Source: Isotricha intestinalis (lineage: Eukaryota > Ciliophora > Litostomatea > Vestibuliferida > Isotrichidae). From it: a stretch of 47,061 nucleotides of DNA. Each line of letters begins with the position of its first letter. Positions within the stretch are counted from its first letter, which is position 1. The notes under the pieces were generated by a model that saw nothing but the letters and a program-made list of their open reading frames with translations, made no database searches and had not been told where the DNA came from. Location: NCBI GenBank assembly GCA_023807065.1, contig JAJJLU010000433.1, forward strand, positions 1 to 47,061. The letters run 5' to 3'. The translations under genes and the position numbers were made by a program. This document shows, one piece after another, positions 1 to 8,721 of this stretch.

Positions 1-32
1 CCCCAATCCCCAATCCCCAATCCCCAATCCCC
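1..32. repeat. Telomere, (CCCCAAT)4 + CCCC
   Basis: Four perfect CCCCAAT units followed by CCCC lie at the very first base, so the window begins at a physical chromosome end read on the C-rich strand (G-strand repeat ATTGGGG). The unit is a one-base variant of the Tetrahymena-type CCCCAA repeat. The stop codon of the first gene lies only about 270 bases inward, so the subtelomere is very short, as is usual for ciliate macronuclear chromosomes. No matching G-rich repeat is present at the other end of the window. Confidence 0.95.
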
Positions 33-298
33 ATTAAAATAAAAATGGTGATAATTGGAATCATTCATATATAATGATTTAATTTATTAAAAAATTAAAT
101 TATTTATTAAATAATATAATTTTTAAAATGAAATAAATTGATTTAAAAAAGATTGTTGACTTTGGTTTAAAAAAAATTAATATTAACTATTTTTTTAATA
201 TATATATTATAAAAATTGAAAAATTTATTAAATCATTTAATTAAATCAAAATAAAATTAACTTTTCGATAAAAAAGATTAAAAAAAATCAAAAAAACC
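33..298. other. Short subtelomeric A+T-rich spacer
   Basis: These 266 bases between the telomere and the end of the first CDS are almost entirely A and T. I see no open reading frame, no tandem array and no subtelomeric gene family. The segment presumably holds the 3' UTR and terminator of the minus-strand Rab gene. Confidence 0.6.
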
Positions 299-982
299 TT
301 AGCAACAATTATCATTATCATTTGTATTTTTCTTATCACTTAAGTCCAAAGAAATATTATTATAATTTCCATCAATAGAATAACTATTATTATTATTAGA
401 ATCAATATTTCCAATTTTAATTCCACAAGATTCATTTTCTAAATCATAAAAATCTTCTTCAATTTTTTTATTAATTTCAATAGCACTTGTCTGAAAAAGT
501 TCTGAAATATTTTTTCCAGTTTTTGCTGAAGTTTCAAAGAAAACAATATTATTATTTTTTGCAAATTCCAATCCTTCCTCATAAGAAACTTGTCTTTCAT
601 TTTCTAAATCATTTTTATTTCCAACAAGAATTATAAAAATAGATTTAGGAGATTGACCTTTACAATCTTCAATCCAAGAAATAATATTTTCAAAAGAACT
701 TCTATTTGTAATATCATAAACAATTAAAGCACAAACAGAATTTTTATAATAAGCTCTTGTTATACTTCTAAAATTTTCTTGTCCTGCAGTATCCCATATT
801 TGAATTTTAAATATTTTTTTATTTATTTCAATATTCTTTGCACCGAATTCTACTCCTATTGTTGTAAGGAATTCTGGATTAAAGGAATTGTGAACATATC
901 TTAGGAGAATGTTACTTTTTCCTACTGAAGAATCTCCTATTATTATATATTTTAATAAATAGTTAAAGGAGAGATTTGACAT
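299..982 (-). CDS. Rab-family small GTPase (Rab2/4/14 group)
   Basis: A 227-residue Rab GTPase, a GTP/GDP switch expected on endomembranes. All five G motifs are present: GDSSVGKS (16-23), the switch I Thr in FLTTIGVEF (T41), WDTAGQE (63-69), GNKND (121-125) and ETSAK (150-154). The stretch WDTAGQENFRSITRAYY and switch I ending in GVEFGAK are the Rab2/4/14 signature. The C-terminus ends in Cys-Cys (226-227), a standard double geranylgeranylation signal, after an Asn/Asp/Ser-rich hypervariable tail. The start is the only ATG fitting the family N-terminus. No intron is visible. It is the most telomere-proximal gene and reads toward the chromosome end. The exact Rab subtype cannot be fixed by eye. 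Confidence 0.93.
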   Translation of the reverse strand: MSNLSFNYLLKYIIIGDSSVGKSNILLRYVHNSFNPEFLTTIGVEFGAKNIEINKKIFKIQIWDTAGQENFRSITRAYYKNSVCALIVYDITNRSSFENIISWIEDCKGQSPKSIFIILVGNKNDLENERQVSYEEGLEFAKNNNIVFFETSAKTGKNISELFQTSAIEINKKIEEDFYDLENESCGIKIGNIDSNNNNSYSIDGNYNNISLDLSDKKNTNDNDNCC

Positions 983-1131
983 ATTTTTAATTTTTGAAAT
1001 TTTTTATTTTATATTTTTTTTTATTATTTTTATAATTATTGAGATAATTTTTTTATGGGGAATTAATTTTACTTTAATAATTTTTATTTTTAAAAAATTT
1101 TATTATAAATATTTTTTAAATATAATTTTTT

Positions 1132-2118
1132 TTAATCATGTTTTTTTTCTTTATCATTTGTTTCATTATTTTCTTCATTTTTATCTGCTTTCTCGATTCC
1201 ATTTATATCATCTTCATTTTCATTTTTACTTTGATTATCATTATCTATATTTGCTTCTTCAATATTAGAATTAATATTAGAATTAGTATTATTATATATA
1301 TTTAATTTACTTGGATCAGTTGTTGTTTCAAAATTATTTTGGAAACCAGAATAACTTTGAATATTTCTTCTTGAAGAAATTTTTCCATTTTTTTCAGAAA
1401 TATTTTTTTCTGTGTTTTGTTGTTGAGATAAATCTAATCTTTTATTAAAAAATTTTTTTTCTATTATTTCAAAATCTTTATTTTTTTTAATTTTTAATTC
1501 ATCTAATTCTTTTTCAAATTTTTTTTTCAATATTTCTTTTTCAAATTCATGTTTTTTATTTTTGTTTAAAGTTTCTTTTTGAATTTTATGTTGTTTTTCT
1601 TTTTCTTTTTTTTCAATATCTTTTAATTTAATTTTTTCTTTTTTTTTTCTTATTATATTAGCTTCATTAAATCTTTGAAATTTAACTAATTGTTTTTCTT
1701 GATTTTCTAACTTTAAATATTCTGCTGAAGGTCTATATTTACTTTCTTGAGTCATTTCATTTTCTAAATTATTATATAAATCATTCATTTCTTTATTTTG
1801 TCTTTCTATTATTTCTTCTTCTAATTTTTGATTTTTTTCTTCTAATTCTTTAAATTTTTCATTCCAAAATTTATTTAATTCTTCTTTTTCTGTTTTATAA
1901 TTTGTTTCTAAATTCTCATTTTCTATATTTTGCCTTTTTTCTAATTCTTTCTTTCTCTTTTTTTTTATTAAATTTTTTATTTCTTTTATTTTTTTTTTGT
2001 ATAATTCTGCTTTTTTATATAAACCTTTTTCTGCATATTCATTTATTAATTTTTCACATTCTATTAATTGAGATTCATAATCTTGTTGTATTATTACATT
2101 TGGTTCTGTGTTTGACAT
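1132..2118 (-). CDS. Coiled-coil protein, Lys/Glu-rich
   Basis: 328 residues of unknown function. Residues about 10-230 are a nearly continuous charged coiled coil (Lys/Glu/Asn heptads). Inside it, around residue 130, a segment beginning YRPSAEYLKLENQEKQL and running to FNEANIIRKKKEK has a composition I have seen in conserved ciliary/protist coiled-coil proteins. That resemblance is from memory and not a family assignment. The last 90 residues are Asn/Ser/Asp-rich and disordered. There is no signal peptide or membrane segment. The gene ends with TAA and lies 77 bp downstream of the barstar-like gene on the same strand. Confidence 0.75.
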   Translation of the reverse strand: MSNTEPNVIIQQDYESQLIECEKLINEYAEKGLYKKAELYKKKIKEIKNLIKKKRKKELEKRQNIENENLETNYKTEKEELNKFWNEKFKELEEKNQKLEEEIIERQNKEMNDLYNNLENEMTQESKYRPSAEYLKLENQEKQLVKFQRFNEANIIRKKKEKIKLKDIEKKEKEKQHKIQKETLNKNKKHEFEKEILKKKFEKELDELKIKKNKDFEIIEKKFFNKRLDLSQQQNTEKNISEKNGKISSRRNIQSYSGFQNNFETTTDPSKLNIYNNTNSNINSNIEEANIDNDNQSKNENEDDINGIEKADKNEENNETNDKEKKHD

Positions 2119-2195
2119 TAATTAATTTTTTTTAATTTTATTTTTTTTATTTTATATTTTTTTATTTATATAAAAAATATATTTTATATTTTTTT

Positions 2196-2474
2196 TTAAT
2201 TGAATTCTACATTAAAATTGGAATTTTCTTCCTTGAAATCTTTTATTATTTTTTCAAACACTCTTGTTTCTTTTGGTAAGTTTAATTTTAAATTATTGTA
2301 ATTTTTCATTATTAATTTAGATGGAAGATTATTTTTTTCAGTCAAACAATCCCAAAAAGCATCCCAGTTCATTCCATAATAATCTGGGAAATTAAATTTA
2401 ATTTTAAATTGTTCATGTAATTCTTTTTTATCTTTTATATTTGAACAGTCAATTATTATTTCCGAATTTTCCAT
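2196..2474 (-). CDS. Barstar-family protein (RNase inhibitor-like)
   Basis: A 92-residue protein matching the whole length of the bacterial barstar family, small intracellular inhibitors of barnase-type ribonucleases. The diagnostic helix-2 core reads DYYGMNWDAFWDCLTE (31-46). By alignment to Bacillus barstar, the barnase-contacting Tyr29, Asn33, Asp35, Trp38, Asp39 and Thr42 correspond to Tyr32, Asn36, Asp38, Trp41, Asp42 and Thr45. Acidic Asp79 sits at the place of Glu76. The N-terminal strand (EIIIDCSNI) and terminal strand (NFNVEF) are also present. Base composition and the A-rich start context match the neighbouring ciliate genes, so this is a resident gene, not contamination. No barnase-like RNase is visible in the window. 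The family is essentially bacterial, so origin by horizontal transfer is likely. Cellular role is unknown. Confidence 0.88.
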   Translation of the reverse strand: MENSEIIIDCSNIKDKKELHEQFKIKFNFPDYYGMNWDAFWDCLTEKNNLPSKLIMKNYNNLKLNLPKETRVFEKIIKDFKEENSNFNVEFN

Positions 2475-2981
2475 CTAAAAATAATAATTATTTAATTTAT
2501 TATTTATAGTAATTCATTAATTTTTTTTGATTATAAAAAAATAAAACTTTATAAAAGAAATAACTTTGCTTTGATACATTTTAAAAGAAAAAAAACTAGA
2601 AAAAAGATAAAAAACATAAAAATATAAAATAAAAAGAAAAAAAGTAAAATAATCACAAAATAATCAAAAAAATTAATCAAAAAAAAGGATTAAAAAAATT
2701 TATTTCTTCTCAAAAAAATACGTTTCTTACAAAATCTCATAACTTAAAAATCAAAACAACCCAAAAAACAAAAGAAATAAATTAATATAAAAACCCAAAT
2801 TGCAAAAAGCAAAAAAAATTAAAAAAAACAAAAAAAATTTGAATAAACCTATTAAAAAAAAGTAAATAAATTAAATAAATAATAAATAAAATAATAATCT
2901 ATATAAATAACCAAGTAAAAAAATTTAAATATAAAAAAACAAAAAAAAATCAACCAACAAAAAAAGAAAATACAAAAAAAA
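2475..2981. other. A-rich intergenic region between divergent genes
   Basis: 507 bases between the divergently transcribed barstar-like and PHD genes. The half nearest the PHD gene is made of A-runs broken by single T or C bases and probably includes its promoter and 5' UTR. I see no ORF, RNA gene or repeat array. Confidence 0.5.
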
Positions 2982-4079
2982 ATGCAAACTTCAAACAATG
3001 AAAAATTATTTGAATCAAAAATAAATGTAGAAGAAAAAGAAACATTCGATACATCCTTATTAAAACAATACATTTCAAAAAAAACATTACGTGGAAGAAA
3101 AGCAAAAAATCCGTTACCAAAATTAAAAAGATGTGAAATATGCTTAGAATATAATGAATATTCATCAGAAAATTTAATATCATGTTCAATTTGTAAATGT
3201 ACTTTTCATCCAAGTTGTTATCATATAAATATAGATGATATAAATAATTTCAAATGTGAAAGATGTAAAAACGCTTTTGAAAAAAATATTCCTATTAATA
3301 ATATTAAATGCTTTATTTGTTCATTAAATAATGGAGTTTTATTTTATAACGAAAAATATGATAACTATTATCATTCATTATGTTTAAAATTCATTCCTGA
3401 ATTATATGAAGAATGTAAAATAGAAAATATTTCAAGAGAAAAAATAAGAAAATGGAGATATAAAAATTCATGTAAATATTGTAATCAAAAATTAAATAAA
3501 GAAAAAGCAGTTATTAAATGTAATAATCCTAAATGTAAATGCTATTTTCATATCCCTTGTGCTATTGAAAAAGGAATGATTTTTTCATTAAATTTCCTTA
3601 AGAAATTTTATTGTATAGAAAATAAAAATCTTTCAATTCCTTTTTATTGTTCTTCTCATAATAAAAAATTAGCTTCTGAATATAGAAAAAATGTTATTTA
3701 TAATAATAATTATGATCCTTACAATGTTTCTTGTGATTGCTTTTCTTCTAGAAATTTACACAGAAATAATAAAATTAGGAAATTTAGTCATTCTTTTATA
3801 TCTAATGATAATGAAAATAATGTGTCGGAAACTACTAATTCTTCTAATTCTAACCATTATGAAAGTGTTAGTTATAATAATTTTAATTCATATGATAATG
3901 ATAATGATAGTTTAGATAATTTTGAATATAATAAAATTTTAGATTTAAATTTTAATGAATTGTTAATTGGAGATTTAGAAAATGAAAAAGAAGAAAATTT
4001 TATTAATTTTGATAATGTTTCACCTAAAGATAAAATTCCTATTAGTTTATATTATGATAATGAAGGAATTTTAGATTAA
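2982..4079 (+). CDS. PHD plus extended-PHD zinc-finger protein
   Basis: 365 residues, probably a nuclear chromatin reader. A canonical PHD finger spans 51-95 (C51, C54, C68, C71, H76, C79, C92, C95). It is followed at once by an extended PHD module from about 110 to 226 (C110, C113, H131, C134, C164, C167, C180, C185, H190, C193, C223, H226). This PHD/ePHD order is the PZP arrangement of BRPF, JADE and AF10-type proteins, which bind histone H3 and nucleosomal DNA. A short basic patch with RGRK (37-40) precedes the fingers and could touch DNA. The remaining 140 residues are Asn/Ser/Asp-rich and acidic, with no bromodomain or PWWP, so it is a reduced version. The start is the first in-frame ATG, within an A-rich leader. 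Confidence 0.85.
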   Translation: MQTSNNEKLFESKINVEEKETFDTSLLKQYISKKTLRGRKAKNPLPKLKRCEICLEYNEYSSENLISCSICKCTFHPSCYHINIDDINNFKCERCKNAFEKNIPINNIKCFICSLNNGVLFYNEKYDNYYHSLCLKFIPELYEECKIENISREKIRKWRYKNSCKYCNQKLNKEKAVIKCNNPKCKCYFHIPCAIEKGMIFSLNFLKKFYCIENKNLSIPFYCSSHNKKLASEYRKNVIYNNNYDPYNVSCDCFSSRNLHRNNKIRKFSHSFISNDNENNVSETTNSSNSNHYESVSYNNFNSYDNDNDSLDNFEYNKILDLNFNELLIGDLENEKEENFINFDNVSPKDKIPISLYYDNEGILD

Positions 4080-4612
4080 ACAATTATTATTAAATGATTC
4101 TTTGATTTATTTATGTAAATTTATTTATGATTTTATTTATCTTTGCTTTATATATATTATATATATATGGTTCTTTGAAAGATATGATTATTAAGATTTA
4201 AAAATTATTAATTCTCTATTAACTTTAAAGCTTATTCATGTTTTAATGTCTAAGCTTTATGCTTATTATTAATTTATTAAAATATTAAGAAAAATCTAGT
4301 TATAAATTAAATAGTTTAAAATTAATATATTTAACATTAAGAAGTGAACATCTTGTTTAATTTTTTTTTTAATTTTTTTTATTTTTTTTTATTATATAAA
4401 AAAATTTTATAATTTTATAAAATTAAATATTGAATTTTGAGCATTCTTATTAAATCTATTATTTTATAAAATATATAATATAATATAATATAATTGCTTT
4501 TACAATAATAATAATGAAATTAAAATATTTTTTTATTGACATTTTTGTGATTTGTTTCAACTATTCCTTTTAGATATTAGGTGTAACCTTAAAAAAAAAT
4601 AATAGGAAAAAA
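4080..4612. other. Intergenic region, no gene seen
   Basis: 533 bases between two plus-strand genes. It holds A+T-rich sequence with a pentanucleotide run (ATATA-type, about 4470-4493). I looked here for a cysteine-rich RING exon belonging to the CNOT4-like gene downstream and found none. Confidence 0.5.
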
Positions 4613-5626
4613 ATGTCATCACACAAATTACTTCCTCCATTATTATCAGAGCATAGTTATAGCTTATCTAAAGAAATATATTTATCAAAAAATATAATTT
4701 TTATTTCTCAAATTCCAGAAAATTTATTTTCTAAAGATAAATTATACCAAAAAAAATTTTTAGGTCAATATGGTCATATAAATCAAATGATATTATTAAA
4801 CCATCATAAAAATGAAAGAAATATAATTGTTCAATTTGATACTGTAAATCAAGCTGCTTTAGCAATTTTATCTCTTCAAAATTTTAAAATTGATGAAAAA
4901 ATAAAATTAAAAGCTAATTATTTTATCACAAAATATTGTTATTATTTTTTAAATAATCAAGATTGTCCAAATCCAAATTGTTTATTTTTACATGATATTA
5001 AAGTTAATAATTATTTACTTTATGAATTAAAAAAGAATAAACCTATTGATAGTTATAATTTTGCTTTAGAAGTTTTAAATATTAAAAAACAAGTTTTTGA
5101 TGTTATTTATATGAAATTAATTGGGGACAATTATTATGAACTTCAAAAAAAATTTCCAAAGATGACAATGAAAAAATTAAAAAATAAAGAATTTATTAAT
5201 AGTTTATTACCTCTCGTTAAAGAAAAATCAGAAACAAAAGATGATAATAAAAAAAAGCAAAGGAAAAAAAATGATAATAAATCCAATAATCATAATTATA
5301 TTAAAAAAAACTCAAATAAAAACTTAATTAATTCTTTTGATTCTAATAATGAAAAAATTTCTACTTCTGAAGAAAGTGTCGAAAAAATAAGTGATTATAC
5401 TTACTTAAATTATTTTAAAAGAAAAAATTATTCAAGATTTGATTTTGTAAAAAAAAATAATATTGATAATTCTTTTAGTGTAAAAATTCCAGAAATTATA
5501 CTGGATTTCCTAGATAAGAATTTAGCTATGCTTTGTGTAATTAAAAATAAAATTAACGATAATAATGATGAGAATATAATTTTTAATTATGATAATAATT
5601 GGAAAAATATTATTGAAGGTTATTAA
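4613..5626 (+). CDS. CNOT4/Not4-like RRM + CCCH protein lacking the RING
   Basis: 337 residues. The RRM (about 27-105) matches the Not4/CNOT4 type, with KKFLGQYGHINQM and a conserved IKLKANYFITKYC exit. It runs into a CCCH zinc finger, C109-x8-C118-x4-C123-x3-H127, in the CNOT4 context YCYYFLNNQDCPNPNCLFLH. In known CNOT4 proteins a C4C4 RING ubiquitin-ligase domain precedes this pair. Here the protein starts only about 27 residues before the RRM and contains no RING cysteines. Residues after 200 are Lys/Asn/Ser-rich. The RNA-binding half of a CCR4-NOT-associated factor is therefore clear, but ligase activity is not expected from this polypeptide. Confidence 0.85.
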   Translation: MSSHKLLPPLLSEHSYSLSKEIYLSKNIIFISQIPENLFSKDKLYQKKFLGQYGHINQMILLNHHKNERNIIVQFDTVNQAALAILSLQNFKIDEKIKLKANYFITKYCYYFLNNQDCPNPNCLFLHDIKVNNYLLYELKKNKPIDSYNFALEVLNIKKQVFDVIYMKLIGDNYYELQKKFPKMTMKKLKNKEFINSLLPLVKEKSETKDDNKKKQRKKNDNKSNNHNYIKKNSNKNLINSFDSNNEKISTSEESVEKISDYTYLNYFKRKNYSRFDFVKKNNIDNSFSVKIPEIILDFLDKNLAMLCVIKNKINDNNDENIIFNYDNNWKNIIEGY

Positions 5627-5971
5627 ATTTATTTTAATTAAAATTATCATAATAATAATTTATATATCACATTTAGGATTAAGAAGGTAAAAATTTGTAA
5701 ATTATTTAAGCTTAATTCATAAGATTAAATATATGTAAATTGAAATTCATTTAATTAACTTTTTAATTTTTATCTAGTTAATGTAAATATTAAATACAGA
5801 GAAGTCATAATAAATAATATTTAAATATAAAAGACAAAAACATGAATATATAATTTTAATATAATTAACAATTTATGAAAAACTTTTTATAAATATAATT
5901 TTATTATATATTAACTAATATTATTATAGTAATTAATAAATTGATAAATTAAAAATGTAAATAATAATTAT
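5627..5971. other. Intergenic spacer, nothing recognised
   Basis: 345 bases of A+T-rich sequence between two plus-strand genes. It contains no ORF of note, no RNA gene signature and no repeat array. It presumably carries the 3' end of the CNOT4-like gene and the promoter of the next. Confidence 0.45.
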
Positions 5972-7138
5972 ATGGAAGTTAAAAATGTAAGAATAAAACC
6001 ATTAAAAGTAAATAAAACACAAAAAAATAAATTAATTTCAAAAAATGAAAGTATTGTAAAAACTAAAACAATAGAAATGAAATATAATAATTCAAGAAAA
6101 AAAATTGTGATATTAAAAAGAAATGAATTTAATAGTAAAAATAAATTATCAAGTAGTATAAATAGTCAACAAATTCTACCTTTAAGTGGAAGTATAAGTA
6201 GTTCAATTTCTAATAAAAAATCTATTAAAGTCACAACTCCAAATTTTAGACAATTAAATACTTTAAGAGAAAAAATTTTAAGTTCTGAAGATAAAATTCA
6301 AAAATTAACTTCTTATAATTCGATATCTAAAATTTCCAAAATTTCAAAAATTAATTCTATTCAAAAAATAAAAGTAAATAAATCAAAAAATAATATTTCA
6401 CTTAAGAAAATAAATCCAAAAATTAATCAAATAAATAATAATGAAAATATTTTAAAAAATAATAATTTAAATAAAAATAATAATATAACTTCATCAAATA
6501 CTGCAAATAAACAAACAAATTATTCTAGTTTTGAAACTTCAGAAAAAAATTTCAAAAATAAAATTCAACCAACAATTTTAGAAAATCAATTTAGAAATCT
6601 TAGATATGAATATAAAGAAGAAGAGAGTAATTTTTTAAATTATGAATTAGCAAATACAAAAAATTGTTCTATATTACCTGATTATTCAATTAATTTAACT
6701 AATTTCCCTATTCAAGAAAATAATTATAATTATAATAATAACATTGAAGAAAAAGAAATTAATATTGAAGAATTATTTAATAATTATCAAAGAGATATTA
6801 TTGATAATATTTCTGAACCAAGTATTTATTATATTGATACTAAAGAAATGAAAGACGGAGAAGATATACATCAAGTTTATTCAATGACTTTAAGTGCTAA
6901 TAAATTTTATAGAGGAAGTAAAAAAGAAAAAGGAAGTAAAATATTCAATAAAAATTTAAATAAATTGAATTCTGATGTTGAAGTTAATAAATTATTATTT
7001 CAATCTAAACAAAATACACAATTTAATATTGTTCAAAAAGTGTCTTCTCATAAAAATATTGATATAAATATTAAGAATAATAATAATAAAGGGAAAAAAA
7101 TAAGAGATAAAAAAAAACTATTAACATCTCTTAAATAA
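5972..7138 (+). CDS. Hypothetical Asn/Lys/Ser-rich protein
   Basis: 388 residues, not recognised. The first 180 residues are strongly basic and Ser/Lys/Asn-rich, with a repeated KISKISKIN-type stretch near 120. The middle (about 215-300) is more acidic and less repetitive, with clusters such as NIEELFNNYQRDII and SIYYIDTKEMKDGEDIHQVYS, and is the most likely folded or partner-binding part. The tail is basic again. There is no signal peptide, membrane helix or long coiled coil. The start is the first ATG after in-frame stops. It could be a cytoskeleton-associated protein, but nothing in the sequence proves this. Confidence 0.6.
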   Translation: MEVKNVRIKPLKVNKTQKNKLISKNESIVKTKTIEMKYNNSRKKIVILKRNEFNSKNKLSSSINSQQILPLSGSISSSISNKKSIKVTTPNFRQLNTLREKILSSEDKIQKLTSYNSISKISKISKINSIQKIKVNKSKNNISLKKINPKINQINNNENILKNNNLNKNNNITSSNTANKQTNYSSFETSEKNFKNKIQPTILENQFRNLRYEYKEEESNFLNYELANTKNCSILPDYSINLTNFPIQENNYNYNNNIEEKEINIEELFNNYQRDIIDNISEPSIYYIDTKEMKDGEDIHQVYSMTLSANKFYRGSKKEKGSKIFNKNLNKLNSDVEVNKLLFQSKQNTQFNIVQKVSSHKNIDINIKNNNNKGKKIRDKKKLLTSLK

Positions 7139-7243
7139 TATATTCTGAATAATAAATTTCTTTTTTTATTTATTATAACTAAAGAAAAAAAACATAAGAA
7201 AAGAAAAAAAATTAAATTACAATAAATTAAACAATAAAAAAAA

Positions 7244-8617
7244 TTATTCTTCAGTTAAAATTCCCGAAACTTTATATTCACCTTTATTTTTTTTATATTT
7301 AATCCAAACAAAATAATTTACAAAAATTAAAAAAATTCCCGAAAAACCTAATATAATAGTAAAAATCAAACTTAAAAGATCAATCTTTTGTTTGAAAATT
7401 TCATCAAATCTACAATATTTGGCAATATCTTCTGCACTTTTTAAATTTTTTGTAACTTTATTTTTAAAATCAACATAATTAAATTTTTGAATGAATTTAT
7501 CATCGAAATAATAATAAACTTCATAATTACTTCCATTAACTCCAGTATCATTAACTTTAACTAATTCTAAATTAGCAAAAGAAGCAAAATAAGCATAATT
7601 AATACTAGTATTAAAAACAGCATACATAAATTCTTCAAAAGCACCAACAGTAGAATCATGAGCAGAAAATAAAACTAATTTAGGCATATCATAACCTAAA
7701 TATTTTTCATTTTCCTTATCTTTTGCTATTTTTAAATCCATCCAATTTATTATTCTTTCAAATGTTGGTGACATTGAATAAATTCCTATATTTTTATCAT
7801 TCTCTTTATTATTTCCTATAAAATCTAAATAAAAAAAATGATAACTTAAATTCATTAAGTCATTTATTTTATCTTCAAATTTTGAGATATTTCTTCCATC
7901 TGTATAAATACTTATTAATGTATCTAATACTGTATAAACTTTTTTATAAGTATAATATTTTTTTATATCTTTTTCATTTGGTTTTTCTCTCATTTTATCT
8001 ATTAAAAATTGTCCATATTTTTTAACAAAATCATCAATGAATTCAACAACTTCTTTTCTCTTTTCATTATTTTCATATAAATTATCATGTCCTTTGCAAT
8101 ATTTTTTATCTTGTAATTGCATAGTATGATCTTTAACAAAAAATTGATGAATAGGAGGAATTTCAATTTGATTAGGAAGAACAAAATTCTTTAATTTTTC
8201 TTTTTCATTTTTAAAAGAATCTTCTATATTAGGAGGATTAGAATTTTGAATTTGTTTTTCATTCAAAATAACATTACTATTAGAATAAAGACCAAATAAT
8301 TGGCATTGAGCTGACATAATAGTTCTATTAGAATCAGTTGAAATAACATATATTTCTCTAGGATCATATTTTTCACTAATTAATTTCTTTTCTTCAATAT
8401 ATCTTTTCCTATGACGAGCTCCAATTAAAAAATGTTGACGTTGACCAATTCCAGTTAATTCTTTTTTCCCATCCCAAGTATAATTAAATATATCAGTGAA
8501 ATCTGATGTTAGATCATCGTATGGTGAACGTGCTCCGTGTCGGAAGATTATAAAGGAAAAACGAAGAGATTCACATAAAAAAAGGGATAAGAGTGTTAAG
8601 AAAAGGAAAATTTGCAT
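7244..8617 (-). CDS. Membrane-anchored histidine acid phosphatase
   Basis: 457 residues of the branch-2 histidine phosphatase family (lysosomal/prostatic acid phosphatase type), which hydrolyses phosphomonoesters in acidic compartments. An N-terminal signal peptide (about 1-17, MQIFLFLTLLSLFLCES) precedes the catalytic RHGARSP motif (26-32, nucleophile His27). The proton-donor HD pair lies in FSAHDSTVG (His320, Asp321). A single hydrophobic helix at about 412-437 followed by a short basic tail makes it a type I membrane protein, like lysosomal acid phosphatase. Several N-glycosylation sequons are present. In a phagotrophic ciliate it would fit digestion in food vacuoles (inference). It is divergent from the following coiled-coil gene, with about 104 bp between the starts. 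Confidence 0.9.
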   Translation of the reverse strand: MQIFLFLTLLSLFLCESLRFSFIIFRHGARSPYDDLTSDFTDIFNYTWDGKKELTGIGQRQHFLIGARHRKRYIEEKKLISEKYDPREIYVISTDSNRTIMSAQCQLFGLYSNSNVILNEKQIQNSNPPNIEDSFKNEKEKLKNFVLPNQIEIPPIHQFFVKDHTMQLQDKKYCKGHDNLYENNEKRKEVVEFIDDFVKKYGQFLIDKMREKPNEKDIKKYYTYKKVYTVLDTLISIYTDGRNISKFEDKINDLMNLSYHFFYLDFIGNNKENDKNIGIYSMSPTFERIINWMDLKIAKDKENEKYLGYDMPKLVLFSAHDSTVGAFEEFMYAVFNTSINYAYFASFANLELVKVNDTGVNGSNYEVYYYFDDKFIQKFNYVDFKNKVTKNLKSAEDIAKYCRFDEIFKQKIDLLSLIFTIILGFSGIFLIFVNYFVWIKYKKNKGEYKVSGILTEE

Positions 8618-8721
8618 ATTTTTTTTTTGAATAATTTATTTTTTTTTTTTGATTTTTTAATTATTTTTTTTATTATATATTATTGTTATTTCTTTTTTGG
8701 GTTATTATTTGGAAAATAAAA

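Noticed and set aside
1902..2135. Hydrophobic Phe/Leu-rich ORF on the plus strand
   Set aside because: It is the complement of a Lys/Glu-rich coiled coil. AAA/GAA codons read backwards give TTT/TTC, so the hydrophobicity is an artefact. The same applies to the antisense frames at 2852-3213, 10233, 40401-40685, 41364-41558 and 43645-44156.
2196..2474. Bacterial contamination as the source of the barstar-like gene
   Set aside because: It lies between eukaryotic genes on the same telomere-capped sequence and has the same extreme A+T composition.
8683..8721. Upstream TTG start for the coiled-coil gene
   Set aside because: Non-ATG start in T-rich leader; the ATG at 8722 sits in the A-rich context typical of this window.
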